This document shows positions 16,116 through 24,750 of a DNA stretch of 64,000 bases, one piece after another; position 1 is the first letter of the stretch, and every line of letters begins with the position of its first letter. The stretch is taken from positions 34,301-98,300 of the forward strand of contig NZ_FNPF01000017.1 of assembly GCF_900107235.1 (NCBI RefSeq), read 5' to 3'. Under the pieces are notes generated by a model that was given only the letters and a program-made list of their open reading frames with translations, was not told the origin of the DNA and ran no database searches. Made by a program: the position numbers and the translations under genes. Source of the stretch: Citreimonas salinaria. Its GTDB lineage: Bacteria > Pseudomonadota > Alphaproteobacteria > Rhodobacterales > Rhodobacteraceae.

Positions 16116-18860
16116 ATGCCCGTCGTCGTCGTCGAGTCCCCGGCCAAGGCCAAGACCATCAACAAGTATCTTGGCCCTAACTACACGGTTCTCGCGTCCT
16201 ACGGACATGTCCGCGACCTGCCGCCGAAGAACGGATCCGTCGCGCCGGACGACGATTTCGCCATGACCTGGGAGATCGGGGCCGATTCGCGCAAGCACGT
16301 CGCCGCCATCGCCGAAGCGCTGAAGACTGATGACGCGCTGATCCTCGCGACCGACCCCGACCGCGAGGGCGAGGCGATCAGCTGGCACCTGCGCGAGGCG
16401 CTGACCAAGCGGCGCAGCATCAAGAAGACGACCGACGTCAAGCGCGTGACCTTCAACGCCATCACCAAGACCGCCGTGACCGAGGCGATGAAGAACCCCC
16501 GCGACATCGACGCGCCGCTGGTCGAGGCCTACTTGGCACGCCGCGCGCTGGACTACCTCGTCGGCTTCAACCTGAGCCCCGTGCTGTGGCGCAAGCTGCC
16601 CGGCGCGCGCAGCGCCGGCCGCGTGCAGTCGGTCTGCCTTCGCCTGATCGTCGAGCGCGAGATGGAGATCGAGGCGTTCCGCCCGCGCGAATACTGGCAG
16701 GTGAAGGCGCAGCTTGCGACGCCGCGCGGCCAGACCTTCGAGGCGCGGCTGGTGACGCTGGCCGGCAAGAAGCTGGACAAGTACGACCTGGAGAACGCCA
16801 CCCAGGCCGAGATGGCAGTGCAGGCGGTTTCAAGCCGCGCTCTGCAAGTGGCTTCGGTCGAGGCCAAGCCGGGCAGCCGCAACCCGTCCGCGCCGTTCAT
16901 GACCTCGACCTTGCAGCAAGAGGCCAGCCGCAAGTTCGGCATGGGCGCGCGGCAGACCATGTCGGCTGCGCAGCGGCTCTATGAGGCCGGGCACATCACC
17001 TACATGCGGACTGACGGCATCGACATGGCCCCCGAGGCCGTGATGGCCGCGCGCGACGCGATCAAGGAGCGTTACGGCGACAGCTACGTGCCGAAATCGC
17101 CGCGCATGTACAAGAACAAGGCCAAAAACGCGCAGGAAGCGCACGAATGCATCCGGCCGACGGACATGCGCAAGGACGCCGCCGCACTGCGCCTGACCGA
17201 CGCCGACCAGCGCAAGCTGTACGATCTGATCTGGAAGCGCACGCTGGCCTGCCAGATGGAGGCGGCACGGCTGGAACGCACCACCGTCGAGATCGAGAGC
17301 GACGACCGCCAGGTCGGCCTGCGCGCGACCGGCCAGGTCGTGCTGTTCGACGGTTTCCTGAAGGTTTACGAGGAAGGCCGCGACGAGCCGGTCGAGGACG
17401 ACGACAAGCGCCTGCCGCAGATATCGCAGGGCGACAAGGCGCCCTTCGCCAAGGACGCGCCGCTGGCCGGCGCCTATGCCAAGGCCACCGGCAAGGACGA
17501 CGAGGTGGTCGAGGCCGCCGCGCCCAACGGAATGATGCGCCACGAGGCCGCCGTTCTGGCCGAGAACGGCGCCGTGCTTGCCACGCAAAGCCACACCCAG
17601 CCGCCGCCGCGCTACACCGAGGCGACGCTGGTCAAGCGGATGGAGGAGCTCGGCATCGGGCGTCCGTCGACCTATGCCAGCATCGTCACGACGATCCAGG
17701 AACGCGAATACGTCCGAAAGGACCAGAACCGCCTGATCCCCGAGGACAAGGGCCGGATCGTCACGATCTTCCTGCTGAACTTCTTCAAGCGCTACGTGGA
17801 ATACGACTTCACCGCCGCGCTCGAGGACGAGCTGGACGAGGTCAGCGCCGGCAAGGAAGACTACAAGGAACTGCTGGGCAAGTTCTGGCGCGACTTCTCG
17901 GCAGCCATCGCCGAAACGTCGGACCTGCGCATTGCCGAGGTGCTCGACGTGCTGGACGACGCGCTGGCGCCGCAGCTTTACCCGCCGCGCGAGGACGGCA
18001 CCGATCCGCGCACCTGCCCGCTGTGCGGACAGGGCAGCCTGCATCTCAAGACGTCGCGCTCGGGCGGGTTCGTGGGCTGTTCGCGCTATCCCGAATGCCG
18101 CTACACGCGCCCCATCGGCGGCGACGCGGCCGAGTCCGAGGATCGCGTGCTGGGCGTCGACGAGAACGGCGAGGAGATAAGCCTGCGCACCGGCCGCTTC
18201 GGGCCCTATGTGCAGCGCGGAGAGGTGAGCGAGGAGAACAAGAAGCCCGACCGCGCGAGCCTGCCCAAGGGCTGGCAGGCCGACCAGATGACGCTGGAAA
18301 AGGCGCTGACGCTTCTGTCGCTACCGCGGATCGTCGGCATGCACCCCGAGGGCGGCGAGGTGAAGGCGAACTTCGGCCGCTTCGGGCCCTACATCTTCCA
18401 CCAGGCGCCGGACGAGCCGAAGGGCGTCTATGCAAACCTGAAGGACCCGCAGGACGTCTTCGAGATCGGCATGAACCGCGCGGTGGAGCTTCTGGCCGCC
18501 AAGCGCGCCAATCCCGGCGGACGGGGCAGGGCGGCCGCGAAACCGCTCAAGGAATTGGGCGAACACCCCGAAGGGGGCGGCGCGGTCAGCATCCTCGACG
18601 GTCGTTATGGCCCCTACGTGAAGTGGGAGAAGGTCAACGCCACGATCCCCGACGGCACCGCGCCCGAGGACGTGACCATGGACATTGCCATGGGCCTGCT
18701 GGCCGAGAAGGCCAAGAAGGGCGGCAAGAAGAAGGCCGCGCCGAAGAAGGCGGCGGCGAAGAAACCCGCTGCGAAGAAACCCGCGGCCAAGAAAACGGCG
18801 ACCAAGAAGACCGCGACGAAGAAGTCCGCCGGCTCGACCAAGAGCGACGCGGCCGAGTAG
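16116..18860 (+). CDS. topA: DNA topoisomerase I
   Basis: 914 aa from the ATG at 16116. That start gives the family N-terminus MPVVVVESPAKAKTINKYLG and has AAGAGG about 11 bases upstream; the in-frame ATG at 16053 has no ribosome site. The TOPRIM domain includes LATDPDREGEAISWH (78-92). The catalytic tyrosine is Tyr296 in TYMRTDGIDM. One four-cysteine zinc finger (CPLC...CSRYPEC) near residue 635 is followed by repeated C-terminal domains (LRTGRFGPYVQ, NFGRFGPYIF, DGRYGPYVKW). A Lys/Ala/Pro-rich tail of about 45 residues ends it, as in other alphaproteobacteria. It relaxes negative supercoils. Confidence 0.96.
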   Translation: MPVVVVESPAKAKTINKYLGPNYTVLASYGHVRDLPPKNGSVAPDDDFAMTWEIGADSRKHVAAIAEALKTDDALILATDPDREGEAISWHLREALTKRRSIKKTTDVKRVTFNAITKTAVTEAMKNPRDIDAPLVEAYLARRALDYLVGFNLSPVLWRKLPGARSAGRVQSVCLRLIVEREMEIEAFRPREYWQVKAQLATPRGQTFEARLVTLAGKKLDKYDLENATQAEMAVQAVSSRALQVASVEAKPGSRNPSAPFMTSTLQQEASRKFGMGARQTMSAAQRLYEAGHITYMRTDGIDMAPEAVMAARDAIKERYGDSYVPKSPRMYKNKAKNAQEAHECIRPTDMRKDAAALRLTDADQRKLYDLIWKRTLACQMEAARLERTTVEIESDDRQVGLRATGQVVLFDGFLKVYEEGRDEPVEDDDKRLPQISQGDKAPFAKDAPLAGAYAKATGKDDEVVEAAAPNGMMRHEAAVLAENGAVLATQSHTQPPPRYTEATLVKRMEELGIGRPSTYASIVTTIQEREYVRKDQNRLIPEDKGRIVTIFLLNFFKRYVEYDFTAALEDELDEVSAGKEDYKELLGKFWRDFSAAIAETSDLRIAEVLDVLDDALAPQLYPPREDGTDPRTCPLCGQGSLHLKTSRSGGFVGCSRYPECRYTRPIGGDAAESEDRVLGVDENGEEISLRTGRFGPYVQRGEVSEENKKPDRASLPKGWQADQMTLEKALTLLSLPRIVGMHPEGGEVKANFGRFGPYIFHQAPDEPKGVYANLKDPQDVFEIGMNRAVELLAAKRANPGGRGRAAAKPLKELGEHPEGGGAVSILDGRYGPYVKWEKVNATIPDGTAPEDVTMDIAMGLLAEKAKKGGKKKAAPKKAAAKKPAAKKPAAKKTATKKTATKKSAGSTKSDAAE

Positions 18861-18951
18861 ATCGCGCCCCGCCTCTGACCAGGCGGCGCGTTGACTTCGC
18901 GCGCCGCAGGCGCGAAAACACGCGCGATCCAGCCATTCAGGGAGACGATGT

Positions 18952-19674
18952 ATGAAGAAGGTCTATGGCTCGGCCGCCGAGGCGCTCGACGGGCTGCTGC
19001 GCGACGACATGCTGATCGCGGCGGGCGGCTTCGGCCTCTGCGGCATCCCCGAGCTTCTGATCGACGCGCTGGTCGCGTCGGGCGTGAAGAACCTCACGAT
19101 CGCGTCGAACAACGCGGGCGTCGACGGGTTCGGTCTCGGCAAGCTGCTGGAATCCCGCCAGGTGACAAAGATGATGTCGTCCTACGTGGGCGAGAACAAG
19201 GAATTCATGCGCCAGTATCTCGGCGGTGAACTCGAACTGGAATTCAACCCGCAGGGCACCTTGGCCGAGCGGATGCGCGCCGGCGGTGCGGGCATCGCGG
19301 GCTTCTACACCAAGACCGGCTACGGCACCCAGATCGGCGAGGGCAAAGAGGTCAAAGTCTTTCCGACCGGCCCCGATGGCGCCGAAGAACACTACATTCT
19401 CGAGCAGGGAATCTTCGCCGACCTCGCCATCGTCAAGGCGTGGAAGGCCGACACGACCGGCAACGCGATCTTCCGCAAGACCGCGCGCAACTTCAATCCG
19501 CCGGCGGCGATGTGCGGCAAGGTCTGCGTGATGGAGGTCGAGGAGATCGTCGAGCCCGGCACGCTTGACCCGGACCACATTCACCTGCCGGGCATCTACG
19601 TGCATCGGATCGTGCAGGGCGAGCACGAAAAGCGGATCGAACAGCGCACCGTGCGCAATCGGGAGGAAGCATGA
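18952..19674 (+). CDS. scoA: 3-oxoacid CoA-transferase subunit A
   Basis: 240 aa with the family I CoA-transferase alpha fold. It contains [19 protein letters not shown], then [14 protein letters not shown] and later [13 protein letters not shown]. With subunit B it moves CoA from succinyl-CoA to acetoacetate or a related 3-oxoacid, linking ketone-body or polyhydroxybutyrate breakdown to the TCA cycle. A ribosome site AGGGAG lies 7 bases before the ATG. A small ORF and scoB follow with overlapping stop/start codons. The nearby pha genes fit a role in acetoacetate use. Confidence 0.93.
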   Translation: MKKVYGSAAEALDGLLRDDMLIAAGGFGLCGIPELLIDALVASGVKNLTIASNNAGVDGFGLGKLLESRQVTKMMSSYVGENKEFMRQYLGGELELEFNPQGTLAERMRAGGAGIAGFYTKTGYGTQIGEGKEVKVFPTGPDGAEEHYILEQGIFADLAIVKAWKADTTGNAIFRKTARNFNPPAAMCGKVCVMEVEEIVEPGTLDPDHIHLPGIYVHRIVQGEHEKRIEQRTVRNREEA

Positions 19675-19886
19675 TGGCCCTGAAGGCGAGCGATATCGAG
19701 AAACTCCTGCGCGACAGCGGCGCCGGAGAGGTTTTCATCGAAATGGAAGAGCGCGAAGTGGAGATGGACACTGGGCACCACTCGCTCGCCGATCTGGCGG
19801 AGGGCAATGGCTACCGTCTGGGCGACGTCGACACCCGCGAAGGCCGTGTCGGCCGGATCTTCCACCCCAAACCGGAGGGCGCCTGA
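19671..19886 (+). CDS. Small acidic protein between the CoA-transferase subunits
   Basis: 71 aa, not recognised. Its first ATG overlaps the scoA stop (ATGATG, 4-base overlap) and its stop overlaps the scoB start (TGATG), so all three genes are translationally coupled. It begins [13 protein letters not shown], is rich in Glu/Asp ([15 protein letters not shown]) and has no signal peptide, membrane helix or cysteine. The tight fit and in-frame conservation of coupling argue for a real gene, perhaps a chaperone-like or regulatory partner of the transferase. That role is speculation. Confidence 0.65.
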   Translation: MMALKASDIEKLLRDSGAGEVFIEMEEREVEMDTGHHSLADLAEGNGYRLGDVDTREGRVGRIFHPKPEGA

Positions 19887-20512
19887 TGCCTTGGGATCGT
19901 GACCAGATGGCGGCGCGGGCCGCGCAGGAACTCGAAGACGGCATGTACGTCAACCTCGGGATCGGCATCCCGACGCTGGTGGCCAACTACATCCCCGAGG
20001 GGGTCGAGGTCACGCTGCAATCGGAAAACGGCATGCTGGGCATGGGCCCCTTCCCCTACGAGGGCGAGGAAGACCCCGACCTCATTAATGCCGGCAAGCA
20101 GACCATCACCGAGTTGCCGCATACCAGCTTCTTCGACAGCGCCACCAGCTTCGGGATGATCCGCGGCGGCAAGATTGCCATGGCGATCCTGGGCGCGATG
20201 GAAGTGGCCGAGAACGGCGATCTGGCGAACTGGATGATCCCCGGCAAGCTGATCAAGGGCATGGGCGGCGCCATGGACCTGGTGGCCGGCGTGAAGCGGG
20301 TCATCGTGGTGATGGACCACACCAACAAGGCGGGTGAGCCGAAGCTGCTCAAGGCCTGCACCCTGCCGCTGACCGGGACGGGGGTGGTGAACCGGATCGT
20401 GACCAACCTGGGCGTGCTCGACGTGGTCGAGGGCGGGCTTAAAATCGTGGAATGCGCCGACGGCGTGACCGAGGACGAGATCCGCGAAAAGACCGAGGCC
20501 ACGATCGTCTGA
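19886..20512 (+). CDS. scoB: 3-oxoacid CoA-transferase subunit B
   Basis: 208 aa from the ATG at 19886. It carries the beta-subunit active-site stretch [14 protein letters not shown], in which Glu47 should form the covalent glutamyl-CoA intermediate. [22 protein letters not shown] and [17 protein letters not shown] follow. It completes the enzyme encoded by scoA. The start was placed by coupling to the upstream small ORF and by a GGAGGG site 8 bases upstream; the frame is open far upstream but without coding character. Confidence 0.94.
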   Translation: MPWDRDQMAARAAQELEDGMYVNLGIGIPTLVANYIPEGVEVTLQSENGMLGMGPFPYEGEEDPDLINAGKQTITELPHTSFFDSATSFGMIRGGKIAMAILGAMEVAENGDLANWMIPGKLIKGMGGAMDLVAGVKRVIVVMDHTNKAGEPKLLKACTLPLTGTGVVNRIVTNLGVLDVVEGGLKIVECADGVTEDEIREKTEATIV

Positions 20513-20517
20513 GACCG

Positions 20518-20538
20518 GGTGTCCCACGGTGGGACACC
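20518..20538 (+). repeat. Perfect 9-bp hairpin after scoB
   Basis: GGTGTCCCA / TGGGACACC closes a 3-base loop (CGG) starting six bases after the scoB stop. It lacks a U-run. It may act as an mRNA 3' stabiliser or be the first part of a two-step terminator with the element at 20629. Confidence 0.6.
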
Positions 20539-20628
20539 AAGGCGCCTAAACGATATCAAGGACTTGCAGGGACGCTTTTACCTTTCCTTCAGGAAGTCGG
20601 GAAAAGCGGCCCTGAGATGAACCATCTA

Positions 20629-20664
20629 AACCCCGGCCTGCCAGACGTGCGGGCCGGGGTTTTT
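20629..20664 (+). terminator. Intrinsic terminator downstream of scoB
   Basis: Arms AACCCCGGCC / GGCCGGGGTT (20629-20638 and 20652-20661), with a run of five T at 20660-20664. It ends the plus-strand sco transcript 117 bases after scoB. Between the stop and this point I see no gene, though a short transcript could also end here. Confidence 0.85.
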
Positions 20665-20764
20665 CGTGCCCTCTCGGCCGGGCGCATCGCCGGCATTTCC
20701 GCCGCAGGCGGGGGCCGGCTGATCCTGCGCGCCGGAGGCGCTCGATCCTGCAACCCCGGATACG

Positions 20765-20792
20765 AAAAGGGCGGGTTCCGAAGAACCCGCCC
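20765..20792 (-). terminator. Intrinsic terminator downstream of phaP
   Basis: A perfect 10-bp stem GGGCGGGTTC / GAACCCGCCC (20769-20778 and 20783-20792) closes a CGAA loop. On the minus strand it is followed by UUUU (20768-20765). It lies 48 bases after the phaP stop. It ends the pha transcript here and shows that no further gene such as phaR belongs to it. Confidence 0.85.
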
Positions 20793-20840
20793 GCAGGATT
20801 GCGCCGTCAGGGAGGGATGGGCGCAAAACCCGTTTTCCGC

Positions 20841-21317
20841 TTACTTTGCCGCGGCGGTCGTCGCCTTCTTGGCGTTCGCGGTCATGTCGTCGGTGGCTTT
20901 CTTCATCGCGGCGGAGGCGTCTTCCGAGAAGTTCTTGCCGGCGGCCATCATCAGCTCTACCGTGTCCATCTGGACCTTCTTCGCGATCTCGGCGAAGGCG
21001 GCCATGTGCTCGGCTGCGGTCTCGGCCTGGGCGGACGCGAACTCGGTCATCGCGCGGGCATAATCCGAGGGCTCGGCCTTCGCCTTGGCGATGTCCGACA
21101 TGCGGTTCAGCGTGTCCTGCGTCCACTTGGCCGAGATCTCGGTCGACTTGCCGGCCGCTTCCAGCGCGACGGTCGACAGCTTCTCGTTCATGGTCGCGGT
21201 GGTCTTGAAGGCATCTTCCATCGCCTTCGTGTCCACCGGGAACGAGCCCATCATGTCCTTCGGGAACGCGCCCATCATGTCTTTCATCATCGTGTTGATG
21301 TCTTGTGCTTTGGCCAT
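20841..21317 (-). CDS. phaP: Phasin (polyhydroxyalkanoate granule protein)
   Basis: 158 aa, amphipathic helical, without cysteines. It is rich in Ala, Met and Lys with the phasin layout (KTTATMNEKLSTVALEAAGKSTEISAKWTQDTL, then AAEHMAAFAEIAKKVQMDTVELMMAAGKNF). It coats polyhydroxybutyrate granules and controls their size. A ribosome site AAGGA lies 8 bases before the ATG. It follows phaC on the minus strand. The 139-base gap holds a large inverted repeat that may be its operator. An intrinsic terminator follows it. Confidence 0.92.
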   Translation of the reverse strand: MAKAQDINTMMKDMMGAFPKDMMGSFPVDTKAMEDAFKTTATMNEKLSTVALEAAGKSTEISAKWTQDTLNRMSDIAKAKAEPSDYARAMTEFASAQAETAAEHMAAFAEIAKKVQMDTVELMMAAGKNFSEDASAAMKKATDDMTANAKKATTAAAK

Positions 21318-21390
21318 GATATCGATCCTTTTCCGTCTCGAGTGTCCGGCGGGCCCACCCCGCCTTCCGCTTGGCTGAGAGGAATATGCA

Positions 21391-21433
21391 TGCCGCAGCG
21401 CAGCATTTCAAGGGGAATTGCTGCGCTGCGGCA
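21391..21433. promoter_or_regulatory. 15-bp inverted repeat upstream of phaP, candidate PhaR operator
   Basis: TGCCGCAGCGCAGCA (21391-21405) and its exact reverse complement (21419-21433) are separated by 13 bases. Each arm is itself a loose TGC...GCA palindrome. PhaR repressors of Paracoccus and Rhodobacter bind TGC-rich palindromes upstream of phaP. The repeat could also fold as a hairpin after phaC, 24 bases past its stop, but no U-run follows. Confidence 0.6.
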
Positions 21434-21456
21434 AGTTTCCCCTAAGTCACCGAAAC

Positions 21457-23262
21457 TCATTGGTTTTGCTGCGCGGCCTTCAGCTTGACGTAGGTGCCGG
21501 GGGCCGGACAGACCACCGGATAGCGCGAATCGGCGCCCGGTTCGCGGGCCGGAACCTGCTTGCCCGCGCGCTTCTTCAGCCAGGCTTCCCAGCGCGGCCA
21601 CCACGAGCCTTCGTGCCGTTCCGCGCCCTCGAGCCACTCGGCCGGGGACAACGACAGGTCGTCGTTGGTGTAATGGCCGTACTTGTTCTTCGTGGGCGGG
21701 TTCACGATCCCGGCGATGTGGCCGGACTGGCCGACGATGAAGGTCTTCGAGCGCGACTTCATCATCTGCACGCCGCGATAGACGTCCTTCCACGCGGCGA
21801 TGTGGTCACCCTCGGTCGCGACCGAGAGCAGCGGCACGTCCACATCGGCCACGTCCAGCACCTCTCCCATCAGTTCGAACCGGCCCTCGGCGAAGGCGTT
21901 GTCCTGACACAATCCGCGCAGGTACTGCATGAACATCTTGCCCGGCAGGTTCGCGCCGTCGCCGTTCCAGTAGAGCAGGTCGAAGGCGGGCGGGGTTTCC
22001 CCCATCATGTAGGACTTGATCGCAGGCCCGTAGATCAGGTCGTTCGAGCGCAGGTAGGAGAACGTGCGCGCCATGATGAACGACGGCAGCACGCCCTCGG
22101 CGTTGATCTCGGATTCGATGCCTTGCGCGAAGTCTTCCTGCAGGAAGGGGGTGAATTCGCCCTGGTCCGAGAAATCCGTGAGCGCGGTGAAGAAGGTGGC
22201 CGACTTGATCGACTTGTCGCCGCGTTTCTTCAACAGCGACAGGACCAGCGCCAGCGTCGTGCCGGCGATGCAGTAGCCGACCGCGTTGACCTGCCTGGTG
22301 TCGCTGACCTCCTTGGCGATCTCGATGGCCTTGAGGTAGCCGTCCTCGATGTAATCCTCGAGGCCCGTGTCGGCGTAGCCCTTGCCGGGGTTGATCCAGC
22401 TGACCACGAACAGGGTATAGCCCTGGTCGACGATCCAGCGGATCAGGCTGTTGTTGGGCTTCAGGTCGAGGATGTAGAACTTGTTGATCCAGGGCGGGAA
22501 CAGCACGATCGGGGTCTGGTGCACCGTCTCGGTGGTCGGAGCGTACTGGATCACCTCCATCATGCGGTTGCGGAAGATCACCTCTCCCGAAGCCGTGGCG
22601 ATGTTGCGGCCGATCTCGAAGGCGGATTCGTCCGCCAGGCGCACGATCAACTCGCCGTTGTTGGCCTCGATGTCGTTGACGAGGTTTTCCATCCCCTTCA
22701 CCAGGCTTTCGCCGTCGGTCTCGATCGCCTTCATCAGCGCGTCGGGGTTGGTGGCCAGGAAATTCGTCGGCGCGACCATGTCGACGATCTGTTTCGCGAA
22801 ATAGCCGACGCGACGTTTTTCCAGCGGATCGAGATCGTCCATCTGCTCGACCGCGTTGGCGACGGTCTCGGAATTGATCAGGTATTGCTGCTTGATGAAG
22901 TTGAAATACGGGTGTTCGTCCCACAGCGGGTTCGAGAACCGCTTGTCCTTGGGGCCGGGGTCTTCGGGCGCGGCCAGCTTGCCCTGCGCCAGCACCTGCT
23001 GGGCCTCGATGAAGTGGCTCATCGTCTTGCCCCAGTACTGGGCCTGCTGCTCGATGATCTTGGCGGGGTTGTGCATCCAGTCGTGCCAGTACGCCTGCGC
23101 CGCCTTGGCATAGAGCGACGGGTCCGGCCCACTGAGCGCGGTGGGGGTCGGCCTGCGGTTCGCAAGGGCCGCGACGAGGCGCTGGGACAGTTCCTCGACG
23201 CGGGCCATGTTCGCGTCGAGCCGGGCACGGCGGGCGCCCGTGTCGTCGTCGTTCATTGCCAT
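21457..23262 (-). CDS. phaC: Class I polyhydroxyalkanoate synthase
   Basis: 601 aa, usual for PhaC. The lipase-like box reads GYCIAGT with the nucleophile Cys331. Upstream lie the N-terminal PhaC domain and PPWINKFYILDLKPNNSLIRWIVDQGYTLFVVSW. The C-terminal FIVGQSGHIAGIVNPP holds the catalytic His. It polymerises (R)-3-hydroxybutyryl-CoA. The ribosome site GGGGGAG lies 8 bases before the ATG. It is divergent from phaZ across 138 bases with a PhaR-like site. phaP follows on the same strand. Confidence 0.97.
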   Translation of the reverse strand: MAMNDDDTGARRARLDANMARVEELSQRLVAALANRRPTPTALSGPDPSLYAKAAQAYWHDWMHNPAKIIEQQAQYWGKTMSHFIEAQQVLAQGKLAAPEDPGPKDKRFSNPLWDEHPYFNFIKQQYLINSETVANAVEQMDDLDPLEKRRVGYFAKQIVDMVAPTNFLATNPDALMKAIETDGESLVKGMENLVNDIEANNGELIVRLADESAFEIGRNIATASGEVIFRNRMMEVIQYAPTTETVHQTPIVLFPPWINKFYILDLKPNNSLIRWIVDQGYTLFVVSWINPGKGYADTGLEDYIEDGYLKAIEIAKEVSDTRQVNAVGYCIAGTTLALVLSLLKKRGDKSIKSATFFTALTDFSDQGEFTPFLQEDFAQGIESEINAEGVLPSFIMARTFSYLRSNDLIYGPAIKSYMMGETPPAFDLLYWNGDGANLPGKMFMQYLRGLCQDNAFAEGRFELMGEVLDVADVDVPLLSVATEGDHIAAWKDVYRGVQMMKSRSKTFIVGQSGHIAGIVNPPTKNKYGHYTNDDLSLSPAEWLEGAERHEGSWWPRWEAWLKKRAGKQVPAREPGADSRYPVVCPAPGTYVKLKAAQQNQ

Positions 23263-23280
23263 TGCGGATTTCTCCCCCTA

Positions 23281-23296
23281 TTTTGCAGGTGCAGAA
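23281..23296. promoter_or_regulatory. Candidate PhaR site between phaC and phaZ
   Basis: TTTTGCAGGTGCAGAA is a near-perfect palindrome TTnTGCA-NN-TGCAnAA. It lies 19 bases before the phaC start and 105 before phaZ. It fits the TGC/GCA-type operators described for PhaR. Binding by a PhaR encoded elsewhere is inferred. Confidence 0.55.
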
Positions 23297-23400
23297 TATC
23301 GTCGCCGGCTTGGGGGGCAAAGCGACGAATTGGCTCGGGGCCGGGATCGGCCGCTTTACGTTTCCGGACGCCCGTGGCCGGACGAATGAAAGGAACACCC

Positions 23401-24669
23401 ATGCGCTACATGGCGACATACGACCTGATGGAGACCATGCGCAACACGAATCAGTGGCTGGGCGCAACCGCGCGCACGCTGGCCTCGTATCCCGGCATGG
23501 CGATGCTGCCCAACCCGGCGATCCGCTGGTGGGGCGCCTGGGGCGAGGTGACCGAGCGGTCCTTCGAGCGCATGGCGGCCAAGCCCGACTGGGGCATCCA
23601 TACGGTCACCGGCGACGACGGCCGCGACCACCTGGTCAGCGTCGACACCGTGGTCAGCAAGCCGTTCGGCGACCTGCTGCATTTCGACGTGGTCGGCCGC
23701 CCGGAGCAGAAGCGCAAGATCCTGCTGGTGGCGCCCATGTCGGGCCATTACGCGACGCTGCTGCGCTCGACCGTGAAGTCGCTGATCGTGAACTGCGAGG
23801 TCTACGTCACCGACTGGCACAACGCGCGCGACATCCCCGTCAGCTGCGGCAAGTTCGATGTCGAGGACTACACCCTCTACGTCATGGACTTCATGCGGCA
23901 TCTCGGTCCCGAGACCAACGTGGTCGCGGTGTGCCAGCCGGCGCCGCTGGTGCTGGCGGCGACGGCCTACCTGGCCGAGCTGGACCCCGACGCGCAGCCG
24001 CGCACGCTGACGCTGATCGGCGGGCCGATCGACCCGGACGCGACGCCCACCGACGTCACCGATTTCGGCGCGCGCGTGACCATGGGCCAGCTGGAAGAGA
24101 CGATGATCCAGCGCGTGGGCTTCAAGTATCCCGGCGTGGGGCGGATGGTCTATCCGGGCCTGCTGCAGCTGGCGAGCTTCGTGTCGATGAACGCGGATCG
24201 GCACTCGAAGGCGTTCAACGACCAGATCCTGCGCATCGCCCGCGGCCAGGCGAGCGATCACGACGCGCATAACCGCTTCTACGACGAATACCTGTCGGTG
24301 ATGGACATGCCGGCCGAGTTCTACCTGTCGACCGTCGAGCGGATCTTCAAGAACCGCGAGATCGCGAAGAACGAGTTCGTCGTCGCCGGCCACAAGGTCG
24401 ACATGGGCGCGATCACCCGGGTGGCGGTCAAGACCGTCGAGGGCGCGAAGGACGACATCTCGGCGCCTGGGCAATGCGTCGCGGCGCTGGACCTGTGCAC
24501 CGGGCTGCCGGATTCGAAGAAGGCCAGCCACGTCGAGCCGGGGGCGGGCCATTACGGCATCTTCGCCGGCAAGAGCTGGCGCAACAACATCCGGCCGCTC
24601 GTGCTGGGCTTCATCGACCAGAACGCGGCCGACGCGGCGAAGGCGCCGGCGGCGGTCGAGGTCGCCTGA
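23401..24669 (+). CDS. phaZ: Intracellular polyhydroxybutyrate depolymerase
   Basis: 422 aa from the ATG at 23401, which has AAAGGA 6 bases upstream; the frame is open far upstream opposite phaC but is not coding there. It belongs to the PhaZ/PhaC-like alpha/beta hydrolases in which the nucleophile is a cysteine: Cys178 in VVAVCQPAPL. Other parts are RKILLVAPMSGHYATLLR, the Asp-bearing YVTDWHNARDIP and the C-terminal HVEPGAGHYGIFAGKSWR with the catalytic His. It mobilises stored PHB to 3-hydroxybutyrate. It is divergent from phaC. Confidence 0.95.
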   Translation: MRYMATYDLMETMRNTNQWLGATARTLASYPGMAMLPNPAIRWWGAWGEVTERSFERMAAKPDWGIHTVTGDDGRDHLVSVDTVVSKPFGDLLHFDVVGRPEQKRKILLVAPMSGHYATLLRSTVKSLIVNCEVYVTDWHNARDIPVSCGKFDVEDYTLYVMDFMRHLGPETNVVAVCQPAPLVLAATAYLAELDPDAQPRTLTLIGGPIDPDATPTDVTDFGARVTMGQLEETMIQRVGFKYPGVGRMVYPGLLQLASFVSMNADRHSKAFNDQILRIARGQASDHDAHNRFYDEYLSVMDMPAEFYLSTVERIFKNREIAKNEFVVAGHKVDMGAITRVAVKTVEGAKDDISAPGQCVAALDLCTGLPDSKKASHVEPGAGHYGIFAGKSWRNNIRPLVLGFIDQNAADAAKAPAAVEVA

Positions 24670-24677
24670 GCGCGAGG

Positions 24678-24697
24678 CGCGGGCCTTCGGGCCCGCG
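24678..24697. terminator. UUCG hairpin after phaZ
   Basis: CGCGGGCC-TTCG-GGCCCGCG forms an 8-bp stem with a very stable UUCG tetraloop, 9 bases after the phaZ stop. There is no T-run. It lies between the convergent phaZ and apt and could serve as a 3' end for either. Confidence 0.5.
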
Positions 24698-24750
24698 TCG
24701 CGGCCCGATGCCGGGCCGTCAGTGCGCGCGACCTGCCGCGGGGGACGGGG

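Noticed and set aside
14739..16388. Minus-strand open frame of about 550 codons across dprA and the start of topA
   Set aside because: Antisense to two clear genes and without recognisable domains.
16830..18044. Long open frame on the minus strand opposite topA (about 400 codons)
   Set aside because: It lies fully inside topA, shows no family motif, and arises from the GC-rich third codon positions of the plus-strand gene.
18896..18916. Hairpin TTCGCGC/GCGCGAA between topA and scoA as a terminator
   Set aside because: Seven-base arms but no T-run and common in such GC-rich gaps; not strong enough to list as a feature.
21418..23400. Long plus-strand extension of the phaZ frame opposite phaC
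   Set aside because: phaC is unmistakable on the other strand, and phaZ has its own ribosome site and start at 23401.
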